A stretch of 64,000 bases of DNA from Azadirachta indica (Eukaryota > Streptophyta > Magnoliopsida > Sapindales > Meliaceae), in assembly GCA_022749755.1 (NCBI GenBank), contig CM040452.1:17626350-17690349 (forward strand), read 5' to 3'. The notes beneath the pieces were generated by a model. The model was not told the DNA's origin and ran no database searches. It saw only the letters and a program-made list of their open reading frames with translations. Position numbers and translations under genes: made by a program. Below are positions 1-14,020 of this stretch, piece after piece. How positions within the stretch are numbered: the first letter of the stretch is position 1; each line of letters begins with the position of its first letter.

Positions 1-1067
1 AGGACGGTCAGACCCGTGAGCACGCGTTGCTCGCTTTCACCCTTGGTGTCAAGCAGATGATTTGCTGCTGCAACAAGGTGAGCTTTGTTTAAGTTTTATA
101 TGTGAGCTCAATTTTTGCTGCTGTATTGGTGTTCATGGGCAGTTGACACTGATATTATTTTATTTTTGCAAATTCATTTGTGCAGATGGATGCCACCACC
201 CCAAAGTACTCTAAGGCAAGGTACGATGAAATTGTTAAGGAAGTCTCTTCCTACCTGAAGAAGGTCGGATACAACCCTGACAAAATCCCCTTTGTGCCCA
301 TCTCTGGTTTTGAGGGTGACAACATGATTGAGAGGTCCACCAACCTCGACTGGTACAAGGGCCCAACCCTCCTTGAGGCTCTGGACCAGATCAATGAGCC
401 CAAGAGGCCCTCAGACAAGCCCCTGCGTCTCCCACTTCAGGATGTGTACAAGATTGGTGGTATTGGAACTGTCCCAGTGGGTCGTGTTGAGACCGGTATC
501 CTCAAGCCCGGTATGGTGGTTACTTTTGGGCCCTCTGGACTGACCACTGAAGTTAAGTCTGTTGAGATGCACCACGAAGCTCTCCAGGAGGCCCTTCCCG
601 GTGACAATGTCGGTTTCAATGTGAAGAACGTTGCTGTTAAGGATCTCAAGCGTGGATACGTTGCTTCTAACTCCAAGGACGATCCTGCAAAGGAGGCTGC
701 CAACTTCACCTCTCAGGTTATCATCATGAACCACCCCGGACAGATTGGAAACGGATATGCCCCAGTGCTGGACTGCCACACCTCCCACATTGCCGTCAAG
801 TTCTCCGAGCTGTTGACCAAGATTGACAGGCGATCTGGTAAGGAGCTTGAGAAGGAGCCCAAATTCTTGAAGAACGGAGATGCTGGAATGGTGAAGATGG
901 TTCCCACCAAGCCCATGGTTGTCGAGACCTTCTCGGAGTACCCACCTCTTGGACGTTTTGCCGTTAGGGACATGCGTCAAACTGTGGCCGTCGGTGTCAT
1001 CAAGAATGTTGAGAAGAAGGACCCAACTGGTGCCAAGGTCACCAAGTCTGCTGCCAAGAAGAAGTGA
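1..1067 (+). CDS. EF1A: Elongation factor 1-alpha (eEF1A), 3' part
   Basis: GTP-binding translation factor that delivers aminoacyl-tRNA to the cytosolic ribosome. The 5' part lies before the window. Exons seen: 1-77 (frame starts at base 3, [15 protein letters not shown]...) and 186-1067; the intron is 78-185 (GT-AG). The intron falls inside the G4 guanine-specificity motif NKMD, between K and M. Exon 2 encodes the rest of the G domain, then beta-barrel domains II and III ([48 protein letters not shown]) and ends in the lysine-rich tail SAAKKK. There is no stop or frameshift. Sequence identity to the plant eEF1A family is very high as recalled, so the family call is secure; which paralogue it is cannot be told. 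The coding part is GC-richer than its surroundings. Confidence 0.97.
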
Positions 1068-4000
1068 ACTGGGTTGGTTGATGCTGATTCTTCCGCAGAT
1101 GGAGTCAATTTTAATAATTGTAGTTACAGAAACCTGGTTATTTTAGGTGCTTCCGTGGTTTGTCGAATACTTTGTTTGCTTTGTTTTGTATGTTATAGTT
1201 TGTCAGCTATGATGTCAGGTAGCCATTCTCAGAATTGGGTGCTTGATAGGCGGTGGCGCAGCTATATCATAGGGTATCTGTCTTTCTAAGTTGTTATTTC
1301 CTTGTTTGTGATTCTGAGGTGGTTCGGCTGATCTGAATCGGCTCAAAAGTTTTGTTTTTGTGTTGTTTCTGCGGAATTAATATCTACTTTTCATTTACCT
1401 TAATAATTTTCTTTTCGTGTGTTGGACGTAACACTTCTTTATATGGATTCTCTGTTGATGTTATTCTACATGCTTGTTTAAGGCTCTTTCAAGTGGCCCT
1501 GAATTTCGACCGGAAGGTTACTTTTTACTTTGTGCGTCAGCTTAAGCGTTCCAGTCGGTAGCTAGGATAGCCTGTCAAACTAGTTTGCCTGAAATCTTCA
1601 TATCACGTAGGAAATGATGCCATTGTTTGGAGTGCTACGATGAAAAAAAGGTCAAATCCTCATCTTGAATTTGTTGATTGAATGATAGTTGTTTTAGCAA
1701 GTCTTGAGCAGATTTAGTTGCTAAAACAAATTGTTTGCCTAATTGTGCAAAACGGCCATGCTGTGACACTAGACCGCTATTATTCCTGCTATTCTGTTGC
1801 GTGCAATATGACTATATTTATGTGATTAAGCGTTTCGAATTTATAAGCTTTTGTTATGTTATAAGATATAAACATTTAAAAGATCTTATGCGATATGTCA
1901 AAATTAATAAAACGATGATAAATGAAATTACATTTTTGAAAAAAAATTGCTCGATAGATCCATTAAATCACTACCCTTTTAACATAGTGATATTTTATCT
2001 AATAATCTGCATGATCAACACACAACTGACAATGGTAGGATATCATCTCTGACTCTTCATTGAGTGGTTCACAATTTGAGTTTATGTGTGATCTTAATGA
2101 GAAAAATGACAATAACAGGATTGGCAAATAACAGTTATCAAAAGGTTTTGAAGGATTTACACTAGACACCTCTTCTATTCGGAAAGTTGTTTGTTCCCAA
2201 ACAAGCTTTCAAGGTTGAACTAATAATTTCACCGTAGAGAACACGTAAAAAGTTTAAACAAAGTTCAGTTAGCCCTAATCCAATCCGTTTTAAAACTTTT
2301 TTCTTCTGTTGATCTTCTCAATTTTAAACTTTTAATCTTTCATTTTGTCAAGTGTCATCGGTCAAAAAAGTAACTAGGGTTTTTAACTGTTTATCAAATT
2401 TTGGTAGCATGGCAAATTCTTTTTGGGGTTGGTATAAATTTAAGGAGATATCGCATTAATTTCAAAATACAATTTTGGTGTATTATTTTTTTCAAATATT
2501 AGGGGAAGTTTTATTGCTTTCACTAATTTTTGTTTTTTCAACATGTTTCTTATATATTTTTAAAGGGAGAGAATTAATAATCCTTAATTTTATACAATAT
2601 TTATATTATATGTAAATTATTAGATTTAATTATTTTTAATGATTATATTGTATTTCAAATATACATTAATTATAATATATTATATTTATTAAATTTAATT
2701 TTAACCGTTAAAAATAGTTAAATCCAGTGACCTATAAATAACATAAGAAATTTTATAAAATTAAGAGATTATAAATATGTCCCTATTATTAAATTATGTA
2801 GATAACTATATTATACGTAGAAATATTTTATGTTACAATCTTAATAACACTTTCACATACTCAAATAATTATTATAATATTTGAAATATCTACTTAAAAT
2901 TAAATTATATTATATAATTTTTAAAAAATCACTTTATGTAAGTTGTATATAATATAGTCAAATTGAAAACTGCACTATATTTGTACGATTTTTTTTTAAT
3001 TGTTATATTTCAATTATATATAAGGTAAATCATTCAATAGGTTTATAAATTAGTGTCAAAGGTAGGAATTAATCTTATATGGGACTGAATTAAAATATTT
3101 TTTTCAACAAATTTTTATTCATATAAGTAAATATTAGCAATATAATAATAAAAATATACAATTATTAAATAAAAATGTATCTTTGATGACAAAAAAGAAA
3201 AATATCATTGATGAAAAAAAACGCACACATAAATAAATGCATAAAAATGAACATTAAAATTGATAATAAGTTTTTAATTTTTAGTAGTGTATAAAACAAA
3301 TATAAAAATAGTTAGAAAGGCATTATCACAACAAAAGATTAGGCTGTACTGTATAGCTGAAGTAGTCCTCTCTATGGCCAATTCTATTATAAACATTTTT
3401 CGTCAAAATTCATTTTTTGGAACATAAATTATTATATTTAATTGTCTCCAATATTTTAACAACAATGTTACTACAATTTTGAAAATCTTAAAGCGTCGTT
3501 TTATTGTAAATCAACTAATCATACAAATACAAACAAAAAAAATTACTATAATAGAATCTTTATATTTTATTTAAGTTATTATCCTATTTATAGATTATTA
3601 ATTAATCTATATAGAATGATTGAGATTATATTTTACGTCTACTTTATATGTATATTACCATGTATTGATCACACACATATTAAATTAAAATTAATTATTA
3701 AAGATATATTCATCCAAATACAAACTCATGAGAAGCATGAAATAAATAAAGAAAAAGAAAATGTATTTTTCTTAAACAATTCTTTGGGTATTTTTTAAAT
3801 GCCAAAGTGGGATTATCTCTTTTGGTGCTTTTGTCTTTTTTTTTATAATAATAATGACTTAAAAATTTTAATATATTATATAATGGTTATTTAAGAAAAT
3901 CAGTATTCAATATTAATTATTGTTAAAAAATTTTTAATTTTATATACATATGAAATAATATTATTTAATGACAATAAATAATGATAAATCAATCATAAAC

Positions 4001-4445
4001 TCAAACATTTTAGGCTCAATTCACATGAATATATAATTACTTTAAAGAAAAAGAAATGTGAATGCAAGTGAAAATTTTGACAAGGATGATTTATGTGTCA
4101 TCTGTAAACATGGACAAAGCTTCATATGTACATAACATAAATCTTGAATTTATGGTTTTTTTATTTAAATAAAAAATATTTTCTTGGAATGAGCTAAAAG
4201 AAGAAGAAACAGTTTTCTTGCAGGCTATCAGCTGAAGAGAAAGACAGAGAATCAACAAAAGATCTAAGCTTAGATCACACAAAGTCATAGGGAAAAGAGC
4301 CCAAAACAAAGAGAAACAATAAATTAAACAAAAATTATGAAAATACATAGAAATATATACACATAGAATCGAAGAAATTAATTGGTAAAATTAAACCATA
4401 TTGTTTAAACAGATTAATTAATTAAGAATAACAAAGGTAAGCTAG
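1068..4445. other. EF1A 3' UTR then AT-rich intergenic DNA
   Basis: Roughly 1068-1560 is moderately GC and T-rich and is probably the EF1A 3' UTR. From about 1840 to 4440 the sequence is strongly AT-rich with only short random open frames. I see no gene, RNA or structured repeat that I can support. Confidence 0.6.
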
Positions 4446-4873
<428 letters not shown>

Positions 4874-5832
4874 TCAACAAGAAGAAAAAGAAGAGAACGA
4901 AAAGGGATAGGGTTTGTCCACTGCAGCTTCTTGTAGTCGTCCAAGTGACTTTGGAGTTTTCTCTTTCTGAATTCTGAGCACTATGTGTAAAAGCTAGCAT
5001 TAAAAGCAAAAGGGTATGTGTTCTTGTAACAGTTGAGAGGCATAATATCAGATAGAGATGGGCATTTTTTATTATTCAATGTTCTGCGTGGCGTGCTCTG
5101 TAAATAGACTCTACATTTTGGATGTTAACGGAGAAATGTACCGCTTGCACTGTTACTGTTTACATTCCACCGCAACAAGAAATTTAAAGCAGTTCTGCCT
5201 CGGTGAAAAAAGCACTTTTTCCTCTTTGTCCTTATCGGAGTTAAAAGCACATTGGGGTTTTATGTCTTGTTTTATTTTCGGCAGACTGCGTAACCGATTT
5301 CTGTTTGGTTTAACTAGTAAAATTTTTTTAAATGGTAAAAAAAAAAATAATTATGTTAAACTTGTGGGGAATTTGATTTGTGTTTATGAAAAATTTATTT
5401 AGAAGTTTTAGAAAAATATGAAATAACTAAATTTTTTAAGTGATTTTAGTTATATATATATATATATTAATTATAGGTAGAGGAATAGGATGCGACTTGT
5501 TTAATTAATTTTAATTATGTATAATTAGTGTTAAATTGGATGTGTAAATTAAATTATTATTTATTTTTTTTGAAAGATGATGTGTAAATTAAATCAAAAG
5601 GAAGGGGTAGAGTAAGAGGAGTAGAGGTATAAATGAATATGACAGTGATCTAATTAATAATGGTGACTGAATACATGCGTGGTTCTGCAATCTTGTCAAA
5701 ATTGTACAGATCTCAGGCTCTATCACCACAATAAAATTAAAGTCTCTTCTCAAATTAAAATATATATGGATTCTTTAAAATACAAAATTAAAAAATAAAA
5801 AATGTCTCAAATTGAGGCAGTTGTTGTAGCAC

Positions 5833-5864
5833 TAAATTAAATTAAATTAAATTAAATTAAATTA
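5833..5864. repeat. (TAAAT)n microsatellite
   Basis: About six perfect copies of a pentanucleotide TAAAT/ATTAA, read directly from the sequence. Confidence 0.9.
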
Positions 5865-8814
5865 GGATAAAAGGCCAAAACTATAGGCAAGCTTTTGTGA
5901 ATATTTTTTATTCTGTAGTAATATCGTTACCATGCCAATCTTGAACCAAAAGGGAAAAGTACGAGTAGGTTCTTGATCATTGACTTACTATATTAATTAA
6001 TTCTAATAATTTTAAAAATATTTACATAAATTTTAAATTATTTAAAATGATAATTATATTCCTATCAATAATTGATTTTCAACAAAAATTATTGTTAAAT
6101 TTTTAAATTTAAAAAAATATAATTTATTTATAAAAAATGTATTAATAAATAGTACAGTAATAATATAATATTTAATATATTATAAAATTATATATTTTAT
6201 AAATAATATATTTTATTTTTATTATGTAATACATAAATATAAATAATAATATATTCATAACTATTGTACTTTAATATATTTTATTTATATATTAATATTT
6301 ATTTATAACTTATTTTATTTATTTTTCTAATAATTATATTAAATCATTAACATATTGTAAAATAAATAAATTTATATTTTAGTTATAATATATTGACAAG
6401 TACAAGTATTTTATTATTTATAAAATATGTAAATTTATGACATGTACGTACATATTAATGAACTATGAAATAATATTATATTTATTTTTATAAATATATT
6501 TTATTTATTACATTTTAAAGATTTAATAATAATTTTTATTCAATGACTATTGTTGATAGAGATATAATTGTTATAAAATAAATTGAGACTTGTGTGAATA
6601 TTTTTAAAACTATTAAAATTAATGAATATATTAAAATAAATTTTAGAGATCTACACGTCCTTTTCTAAAACCAAAATTAACATGTTCTAAGTACCTCATT
6701 TAGAATAATTTTATTATTTATCTAAAAAAAATGAGAAAATATTTTACTGACATTTATTATGAAGCATTTGTTCTCGTTTTGAATTTATACATATGAATAA
6801 ATTTGACGTTATTACTTCTATAAAGTAAAATCATATTAATTTGAAAATAAAGTCAAAACAATTTAACCATTACACTTTTGAAATTAAAATAAAGTACAAC
6901 AATTTTAAACTATATTAAAATAGTAAATTTTTTATTTCCAATTTGGAAAATGAAAATAAATTATAACATTCTGAATTTATTATAAGATTGTTTGGTTTTA
7001 TTTTGGACCATTTGCAACTGCTGAAGATGGGTGTAGACAAAAGAGGACAAAAACCAATTTTTTTTTTTTTTAAACAATAATAACAATGCAAAATAATGAT
7101 GGGTTTGGATGACTTTTCACGAAAAAATAATATGTTTGGTCCCCTCACCTCATACATTTATTTCCCTTGGAGTTATCTCAACCTTTATGCTAAATCAAAC
7201 TTTCTACACAATTTTTCATATTTTTTCTAATAAAATTGAAATCTGCTATGCAACAACTATCTTCTATTATGTAAACAATTATTTGTCTGCATTGGTCGGC
7301 TACGCTTGATGTATACTATACTAAACACGACAAAATTGGCCCAAAACAAAGAAACCTATTTACGTCTGCAATTACATCAAAGCCCATGTTACGTTGGGTG
7401 CATCCCTATTTTGTATGTGCATTATAAGCCACAATTATGTCAATTACTTTAGGAATTTAATTTGATCAGGGGTTTTTCCTTTTTGTTATGTAAGTAAGTT
7501 CAACCATTCCTTTTTTTATATTTCTTTGACAAAAAAGATTTTCAGCATGTCTTGTTAGCCTTCTATTATTACTACTCACTCTAGGTGATTGAAACACACC
7601 CACACATATATATACTTTGATTTAAAGTTTAATTCAAATGAATTTTAGTCATTTCTTCAATCGTGATATCTCTTATCATTATAAAAGATTTTAACCTCTT
7701 TAATATTTTTATAAATATATATTTTTTTATTTAGTTAATTAAAAAGTGATTAAATTGGAGATTATAACAGAAGAACAAAAGAATTAAGGAGTATAATATA
7801 ATTATTATTATATCGATTAATCTTATCCTACATTTGGGGGTTATTAATACAAATAAAAATGGAAAAGAAATTCATGTAAATGAAGGCAGGCATATTTGCA
7901 ACCTTCAACGATAATTATGAACAAAGAATAAATAGGACCACGTACCCCTAAATAAATGACCACCCACTTGAGGAGCGAGTCATAATCATGCATACCACTA
8001 GGTCAATCAACGATAAGCTCAATTGCGACATCCATACAGGACTCAATGCAATGTCTCATATGCATATATAAAGTCCTTCTGTTAATTATTTCAACGTCAC
8101 TCAACTCAATTATGATACAAACTCATCACTCTATAAACCCATATGCATTGTAATATTATATTAGCCATCGCTTTCAATGCTAATGAATCCTAGCCTTTCC
8201 GAAAAGTTGACTCACTGTAGCCATCGTGAGTATTAAGGGTAAACTATTTTGAGCATTAATTCCTAGTTATTAATTAATTATCAAATATAATTAAGTTCAC
8301 CTGTAAATAAACGATTGTGGTACTTACTGAATCTCCATTCCTAAGAAAAATACAGTTGATTACAGCTGGTATATTAAAAGTACTACATTGAACCACAAAT
8401 AATGTTACTACTAAATAAAAATGAATTCATCCAACTGTTACGAACATACTATCAGACAGACGAGAAAGTTTTTGCACTTTCGGGGCCAATTTAATCACGT
8501 TTTCCTCTCTATATCTTGGAAGCCGCCTTACTGTCAAAAGAAGAAAGTAGGAAATTAAAACCGTACCCTTAGTTGCCTCGCCTCCCAGGAAAAATCAATA
8601 TGTATTATACAGTTCATTCCCTCACAATAGCAGAATTAATTAACCCCACGAAAATTAAGTCACTTGTCACTGATGTCCAGTATATAAATTCAGGCAATAG
8701 AAAAAGCATGGAATCTATTTCCCTTTTACTTTTTTCTGAAAAGCTCCTCATCCAGCTTGTGGCTGACAGTGACGTTTTTGTTTCAGAAACATGGAACCAA
8801 ATAGAGATGAATGC

Positions 8815-8842
8815 AATATATATATATATATATATATATATA
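8815..8842. repeat. (TA)n microsatellite
   Basis: Uninterrupted TA dinucleotide run in intergenic DNA. Confidence 0.9.
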
Positions 8843-9112
8843 CACTATTCATGAATGATGGATTTCCTCGGACCAGCTGACGTACCAAAGCTGATATCAG
8901 AAATGGCTCAAATTTGAGCCCAGCCCCGCATACACACACATATATATAACAGTATATACGTATATATAATACAAGAGAATTAATTGCAAAGGAACAACAG
9001 CGACTGCTTCCTAAATAATGTGTGTAGCAGGAAGGATTCATGATTACTGGTGGAGCCAATCTCAATAAAAATTCAATATTCTAATCCTTGAAATGATAAT
9101 GTATGCTTCATC

Positions 9113-9178
9113 TCTCTCACTCTCTCTCTCTCTCCCTCTCTCTCTCTTTCCATATATATATATATATATATATATATG
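9113..9178. repeat. Compound (CT)n-(TA)n microsatellite
   Basis: CT run (9113-9149, one CCC interruption) followed directly by a TA run (9152-9178). It ends about 60 bp before the candidate microRNA and could lie in its promoter or leader; that role is inference. Confidence 0.9.
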
Positions 9179-9235
9179 TTACGTTGTTGAGCAAGAGAAA
9201 ATTAAAGAAAAGAAATTAGGCAGAGCATCAATATG

Positions 9236-9336
9236 TTTGCTATGCAGGGGAGATGGCACCGTCACCCATGCTCACTTTTTTGCTCGGCTGCCGGAGTCAT
9301 TTCCCCAGCATGGGAAACGTTGTGCTTTTGCGTACA
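9236..9336 (+). ncRNA. Candidate MIR3627/MIR4376/MIR391-family microRNA locus
   Basis: The 22 nt at 9241-9262 contain GCAGGGGAGATGGCAC, which matches the core of the plant miR3627/miR4376/miR391 group as I recall it (GCAGGAGAGATGGCAC in miR3627) with one difference. Downstream, 9309-9336 can fold back on it. CCCATGCT (9264-9271) pairs perfectly with AGCATGGG (9308-9315), CGT and GCAC pair with ACG and GTGC, and TATGCA pairs with TGCGTA (one G-U). The middle of the mature:star duplex has an asymmetric bulge of about 5 nt, which is worse than a typical plant precursor, so it may be a diverged or decaying locus. Known members of this group target autoinhibited Ca2+-ATPase (ACA) mRNAs. No protein-coding reading of 9093-9525 is convincing. 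Confidence 0.45.
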
Positions 9337-10826
9337 AAAATCAAGGATGGATCGGGCAGGCTGCAGAAAAGGCAAGTGTCATCAGGTTGTTTCTGCATTC
9401 CTCTCGTTTTTTTTCATGTTTGTTTCTTGTCTTGGTCTGCTTTGCTTGTTTTCCTTTCAGGCATGCATGGGATGGAAAGTGGAGGACCTCTGAGACCAAC
9501 TAGATTTATCATATGCATTTCATGATATACATATGCCAGAAACAGAAAAGTTACAAGCTATATAAGTATTTTCGGAGGTGCCTGCAGCTATGCTCGTCTA
9601 GACTTACAATTTAAGCACCACTCAAAGCAAGAATAGCTTAGCTAGCTGATCTGCACTAATTACAAACTTCGAACCCGTTTTCCTTCTAGAAGGACCATTA
9701 ATTATCCCCACTACTCTGTAGTCTCCCTTTTAAAACGTCTGTTACGTTAGGTAATGCTCATGCCCCTAACGAATTTTGCAGTAGTTTAATTACATGTATT
9801 CTTTAGTAATAATATTTTCCAATTTCAAGCATTCTTCTGTTTCGAGTTTTGCATTTTTACTGGTTTGCAGCGAAGAGAAGTTATGTTGCTCTCCAGCCCT
9901 TGCTAGCCACACGTTTTGAATGACCTTGAATCTTTGGGCAGTCGCCTCTTTTGAACCCACGTCAAGTATAGATATGCTTAAGTTAGAAGGCTAATTACTC
10001 TAAACATTATCCAATAATCTTAAAAACTTTTCAAGGTTTCTGACAATGAATTTGACATCTGTAATTGTTAAACCCGGTGTCACAACACTGACAGTATTGC
10101 TTTTCGCTCAGATGAAGAAAGCCAAAATTATTCATTTTTCCACCCCAAGAGAAATCTTATCCAAGTAACTCTTTCTTGACTAATAAATAAGATAGCTCAA
10201 AAGGCTACTTGTAAAGAACCCCACTTTAAATGTGTTGACATGATTGTTAACTACAAATTGCTCGTAACATTACATGCCCAAACAATATTTTGCTGCCTTC
10301 TACCTCCTCAGCTTCATAAATTTAGCTTTTGCCTCAACCTAAACAATAAAGATCAACATCCATTGACGTGACTTTGCCCCACATTTTTCATAACACAGAC
10401 TAGTTGCTTCATAAATTTAGCTTCTGCCTCAGCCCAAACAATAAAGATGAACATTCATTGACGTGACTTAGCTCCATGTTTTCCATAACACAGACTAGTT
10501 TGATGATTGGTACAAACAGAAACACATTAAAAGCAAATCCACATTCTTTCCATTATGCATAATGGATGACTTATGCCATTACAAACATTAAAAGGACAAA
10601 GGCAGTGTGAAAAAAGCAGGGAGTAAAGTTTGAAATGATTTTAAAATGATAACCTGTTCTCACAAGGCAGCGTCTCACCATCAGAATCTATGATGTAAGA
10701 TTGAGACACACCTTACAAGTCACTGGCTAAAACAAACGTAAAGATGCATCATTCCTAATATCATTTGTCTTTGAACTCCATAAGTAATACAGCAAAAGAA
10801 ACATGACAGAAGCTATCTCATGCCAA
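9337..10826. other. Intergenic region downstream of the proteasome gene
   Basis: No coding signal. The last several hundred bases before 10827 are probably the 3' UTR and flank of the minus-strand proteasome gene. Contains the 95-bp duplication listed next. Confidence 0.55.
10311..10500. repeat. 95-bp direct tandem duplication, two copies
   Basis: Copies at 10311-10405 and 10406-10500 begin GCTTCATAAATTTAGCTT and end CACAGACTAGTT. They are the same length and differ by scattered substitutions only (about 90 percent identical by eye). The duplication lies about 330 bp beyond the PBG1 stop codon. Confidence 0.9.
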
Positions 10827-13800
10827 CTACCATGATCCCTCAGCACCTACTGTTGGATTCTCAAAAGCAGAGAATCCCCAGAAGGTCTTCAATGAGTAGG
10901 GCTGGGAAATTGTTACACCTTCTTCTGTGATCTTTGCTATCTGCATTTTTCAAAGTGCAAGCACATCCAAAGTTAATTTCTAGAAAAATTTAGTTTAAGG
11001 CACCAAACTACAAGAGTTAAATTAATAAGAATTAAGACTTTGACAATCAAAAGCAAACAGTTGTTTCAAGAAACAGATCATCTGTACACCAAATTCCTAC
11101 ATAAACTATGCTTGGCATCCTGAATAGTTGAGAGTTAGAAACAGATGACGAGGAGAATTTCTTGGCAATCCATTTGACAGAGTAAAACAGGGTATTTCAG
11201 TGATGCTTGCAAATGACAGTGATGCCAAGATCAAATCTCTCTGAAACATGCAACAGTGCACAATGATCACTAGTGTCTCAATGCTCGTTACAGAATAAGA
11301 TAAAAGTCAATTAAGAAACTGCAATTAATATAATCAAATTCATTAGGGTAGAAATTTCCATTTTCCTAGATTGTTAGATGAGGGGTAAAAACAATGGAGT
11401 TTTTCCATTTTCAAGACGTTATAAAAAAATAAAGAGTTAAAAAGGGGTCTGAAATAAGTTCGCAGGCACATTGGCTATTTAAATAAGGGAAAAACCTAAC
11501 ACAATTAATCATGCAAAACCTTAACCCTACGGACCAAACCACAAGGGCTCAAGACTGGTTACAGATCATCTTTCCACTAAATGCACCCAGATAACATTGC
11601 AAAATTCTTCCTTTTTTCGTTTAAAACCAGAAATTGCTGGACCTTCCTATGTTCACCAAGCTCTAAATTGCAGGACCCCATAAACTTGGTAGTCAGAAAA
11701 CTCATGGAATGTAAATATCCCGGGTAAACTAGATGTAAATATGATTGTTTTAGAAGATTATAACAAAAGAAACTATAGTTACCACATACGACAGCAGAAA
11801 GGGTATATGATAACCATAAAGTAAATGTATAAGAATAGTCCAACCTGAAGCTTATTGACAGCAGATCTATCACGATACAGGAGCACACGCATGCATTTTT
11901 CCAATAACTTAATGCCATCTTCAAAACTCAAGTTCTCATGCCATTCATCACGAAGAATTGGCCTGGCAAGGTGATTTCCAAACCCAGTTGCCACATGATC
12001 GTCCTCAAAGTTCACTCCGATCATTGAAACCTGGAAAGGCATGGTTATACAAATGAGTGAGTCAGTGTCTAACCCTTAAAAACACATCCAGTTTCTAGCT
12101 GATTCTTAGAAATTGAAGATATAATTATGACTTACCATGCCAAGATACTTCTGTCCATTTTTCACTCCACCAAGCACAAGAGAGTTCCACAGTGGATCGA
12201 ACTTGTTACGCCTGTTGTACATAACCCTTGTCAAATAGCTGTGCAACTCTTTAGGCCCCAAAGAGTTCCCATCATCCCACATATTGTCATAGAGACTGCA
12301 AATGTCAAACATCCAAAATGACTTAGTCAGAAATTTCAACAAACCAGGCATCTCTATCTAAATCAGCCAACGATTCTTACATAAGCTCATCAAGATAATG
12401 CAAAATCTCCTGAAAATCACTAATTTCTCCACTAGCACCCAGAAGAGAATGCTTTCCGATGGGCTTCATTCGCTCCATACTCTTGTATCGCAATGTGGAC
12501 CCATAGGAACCTATTTTATTTTATTTTATTATTTCAAAAGCATGCCACAAATCGGCATTAGTATTCAAAATAAAAAAGACATGATAAAACAACATATGAT
12601 TGAAAAGGATACTAAATATTCAGAATTCAAGACAATTTATTGAATAAATAAACAACTATGCCGAGGAAGCTGAAGCAAAATAGAGAGTAAAACTAAAAAC
12701 TAAAATCTGATCAAATGTTGATTTTGAAACCTATGTGCACCACAACATCACTTGCTGAAAACCTTTGCTTCTTTACCTCTAAGCACCATTTCTAGTTGCC
12801 AACTATATTTCAATGATATTAGTCAACAAAGTGCTCTCTTTATTATGATAACAACATCGATAATCACTCCAATGTCTAAGTTAAGAGTCACAAACCAGGT
12901 CATTCTATATGCTTGTAAAAATAGTAATGGTCAATATTTGAAAAACTACTTCAAACATAGAATCACAGAGACAATGGAGTATAAACCATATGGCATGAAT
13001 GTACGTAAAAACCATTTAATTCTCAAACAAATGGATCTATACTTTTAGCCACTTCAATTAAACAAAACAGGAGAAGTTAACAGTAACTACCATAAAAAAA
13101 TGAAGTCAGCATTCCCCTGGTTTCAAGAGTAAAGGAAAGTTCAACTTAGAAGGTTCAATGTAAAGAAAAGAAACCATTAAAACATAAACAAAAGAATACA
13201 ACAAATTTATGATGCCATTCCAAATCTTAGGTTCTTGAAAAGAAAAGATGAAACAAAGAAAAAAAGAATAGAATAAGATGTCTCCTTCAACAAATTCAGA
13301 GCTTTTTCCTTCCATTCTTTCTTTCCTCAATTTGCGAAAACTTCCCATCAAAACCTTGTCAGCCTCCGTGCGACTATCAGATTTGCTATAATATACTTGC
13401 TCAACTAATCAATATTATACATGCAAAGGAATCAAGACGTTTCAATTGAATTCCGTGACATCACATCTGAAGCTTCCCACTTGAAACTAGCTAATTAGTT
13501 GATAGCTCAGAAAATTTTGCTGGTAGAAATAAACTCTGATTTTTCAATTTCTCTTTCAGTTAAAACCTAAGAAACAACTTAACTACTAGTTTCATTTGAG
13601 CTAAATGTAACTCTGTTTTTATTTTTATTATCAGTATTAGCACTAGCTTTGGGAATATTATTTTCAAAAAATCCAAAAATGTAAGAATAAATCGACAAAA
13701 GAAAGTACATTGAAACAAATATCAAAAAGTTCAATATGGATAATTGGCCTAAGCACTAACCTCCCATATCAGCAGCCATCAAAATCCCATCCTTGTACTT

Positions 13801-14020
13801 CAAAGCAACTACAGATGTACCAGTCACATACGGGTACCTACACACAAATTTCATAAATTAAAAGAAAATTAAAAAAAGGGTTTACTTTCTGAATTTTTTG
13901 TTCAGTCCCAACCAACTCCTAAAACCCTAGATAGAAACACAGAAAAAAAGAGCTTTACTGGGTTCTTTGAATGGGGTCGTTAGGGCCCACAAGTCCGTGT
14001 TTAGCTTGGTTCGATTCCAT
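10827..14020 (-). CDS. PBG1: 20S proteasome beta-4 subunit (PBG1; PSMB4/Pre4 orthologue)
   Basis: Non-catalytic beta subunit (beta7 position) of the 20S proteasome core in cytosol and nucleus. Exons in transcript order: 14020-13959, 13837-13761, 12510-12381, 12295-12136, 12030-11845, 10940-10827; total 729 nt, 242 aa. The start MESNQAKHGLVGPNDP gives a short propeptide, then QYPYVTGTSVVALKYKDG opens the proteasome fold. Later blocks are GKHSLLGASGEISDFQEIL, YDNMWDDGNSLGPKELHSYL, FDPLWNSLVLGGVKNGQKYL and DDHVATGFGNHLARPILRDE. The protein ends NPTVGAEGSW. All introns are GT-AG. Family knowledge: this subunit lacks peptidase activity and has a C-terminal extension contacting the opposite ring. 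Intron 2 (12511-13760) is about 1.25 kb, the longest. The length matches the Arabidopsis family. Confidence 0.96.

Noticed and set aside
411..980. 189-aa open frame antisense to EF1A
   Set aside because: Shadow of a strongly coding region with biased codons; no recognisable protein features and EF1A explains the frame.
8748..9065. 105-aa minus-strand frame
   Set aside because: Contains translated TA repeats and has no family resemblance.
9093..9525. Overlapping 86-136-aa frames around the CT/TA repeat
   Set aside because: They are built on microsatellites and the candidate microRNA hairpin; no domain or codon pattern.
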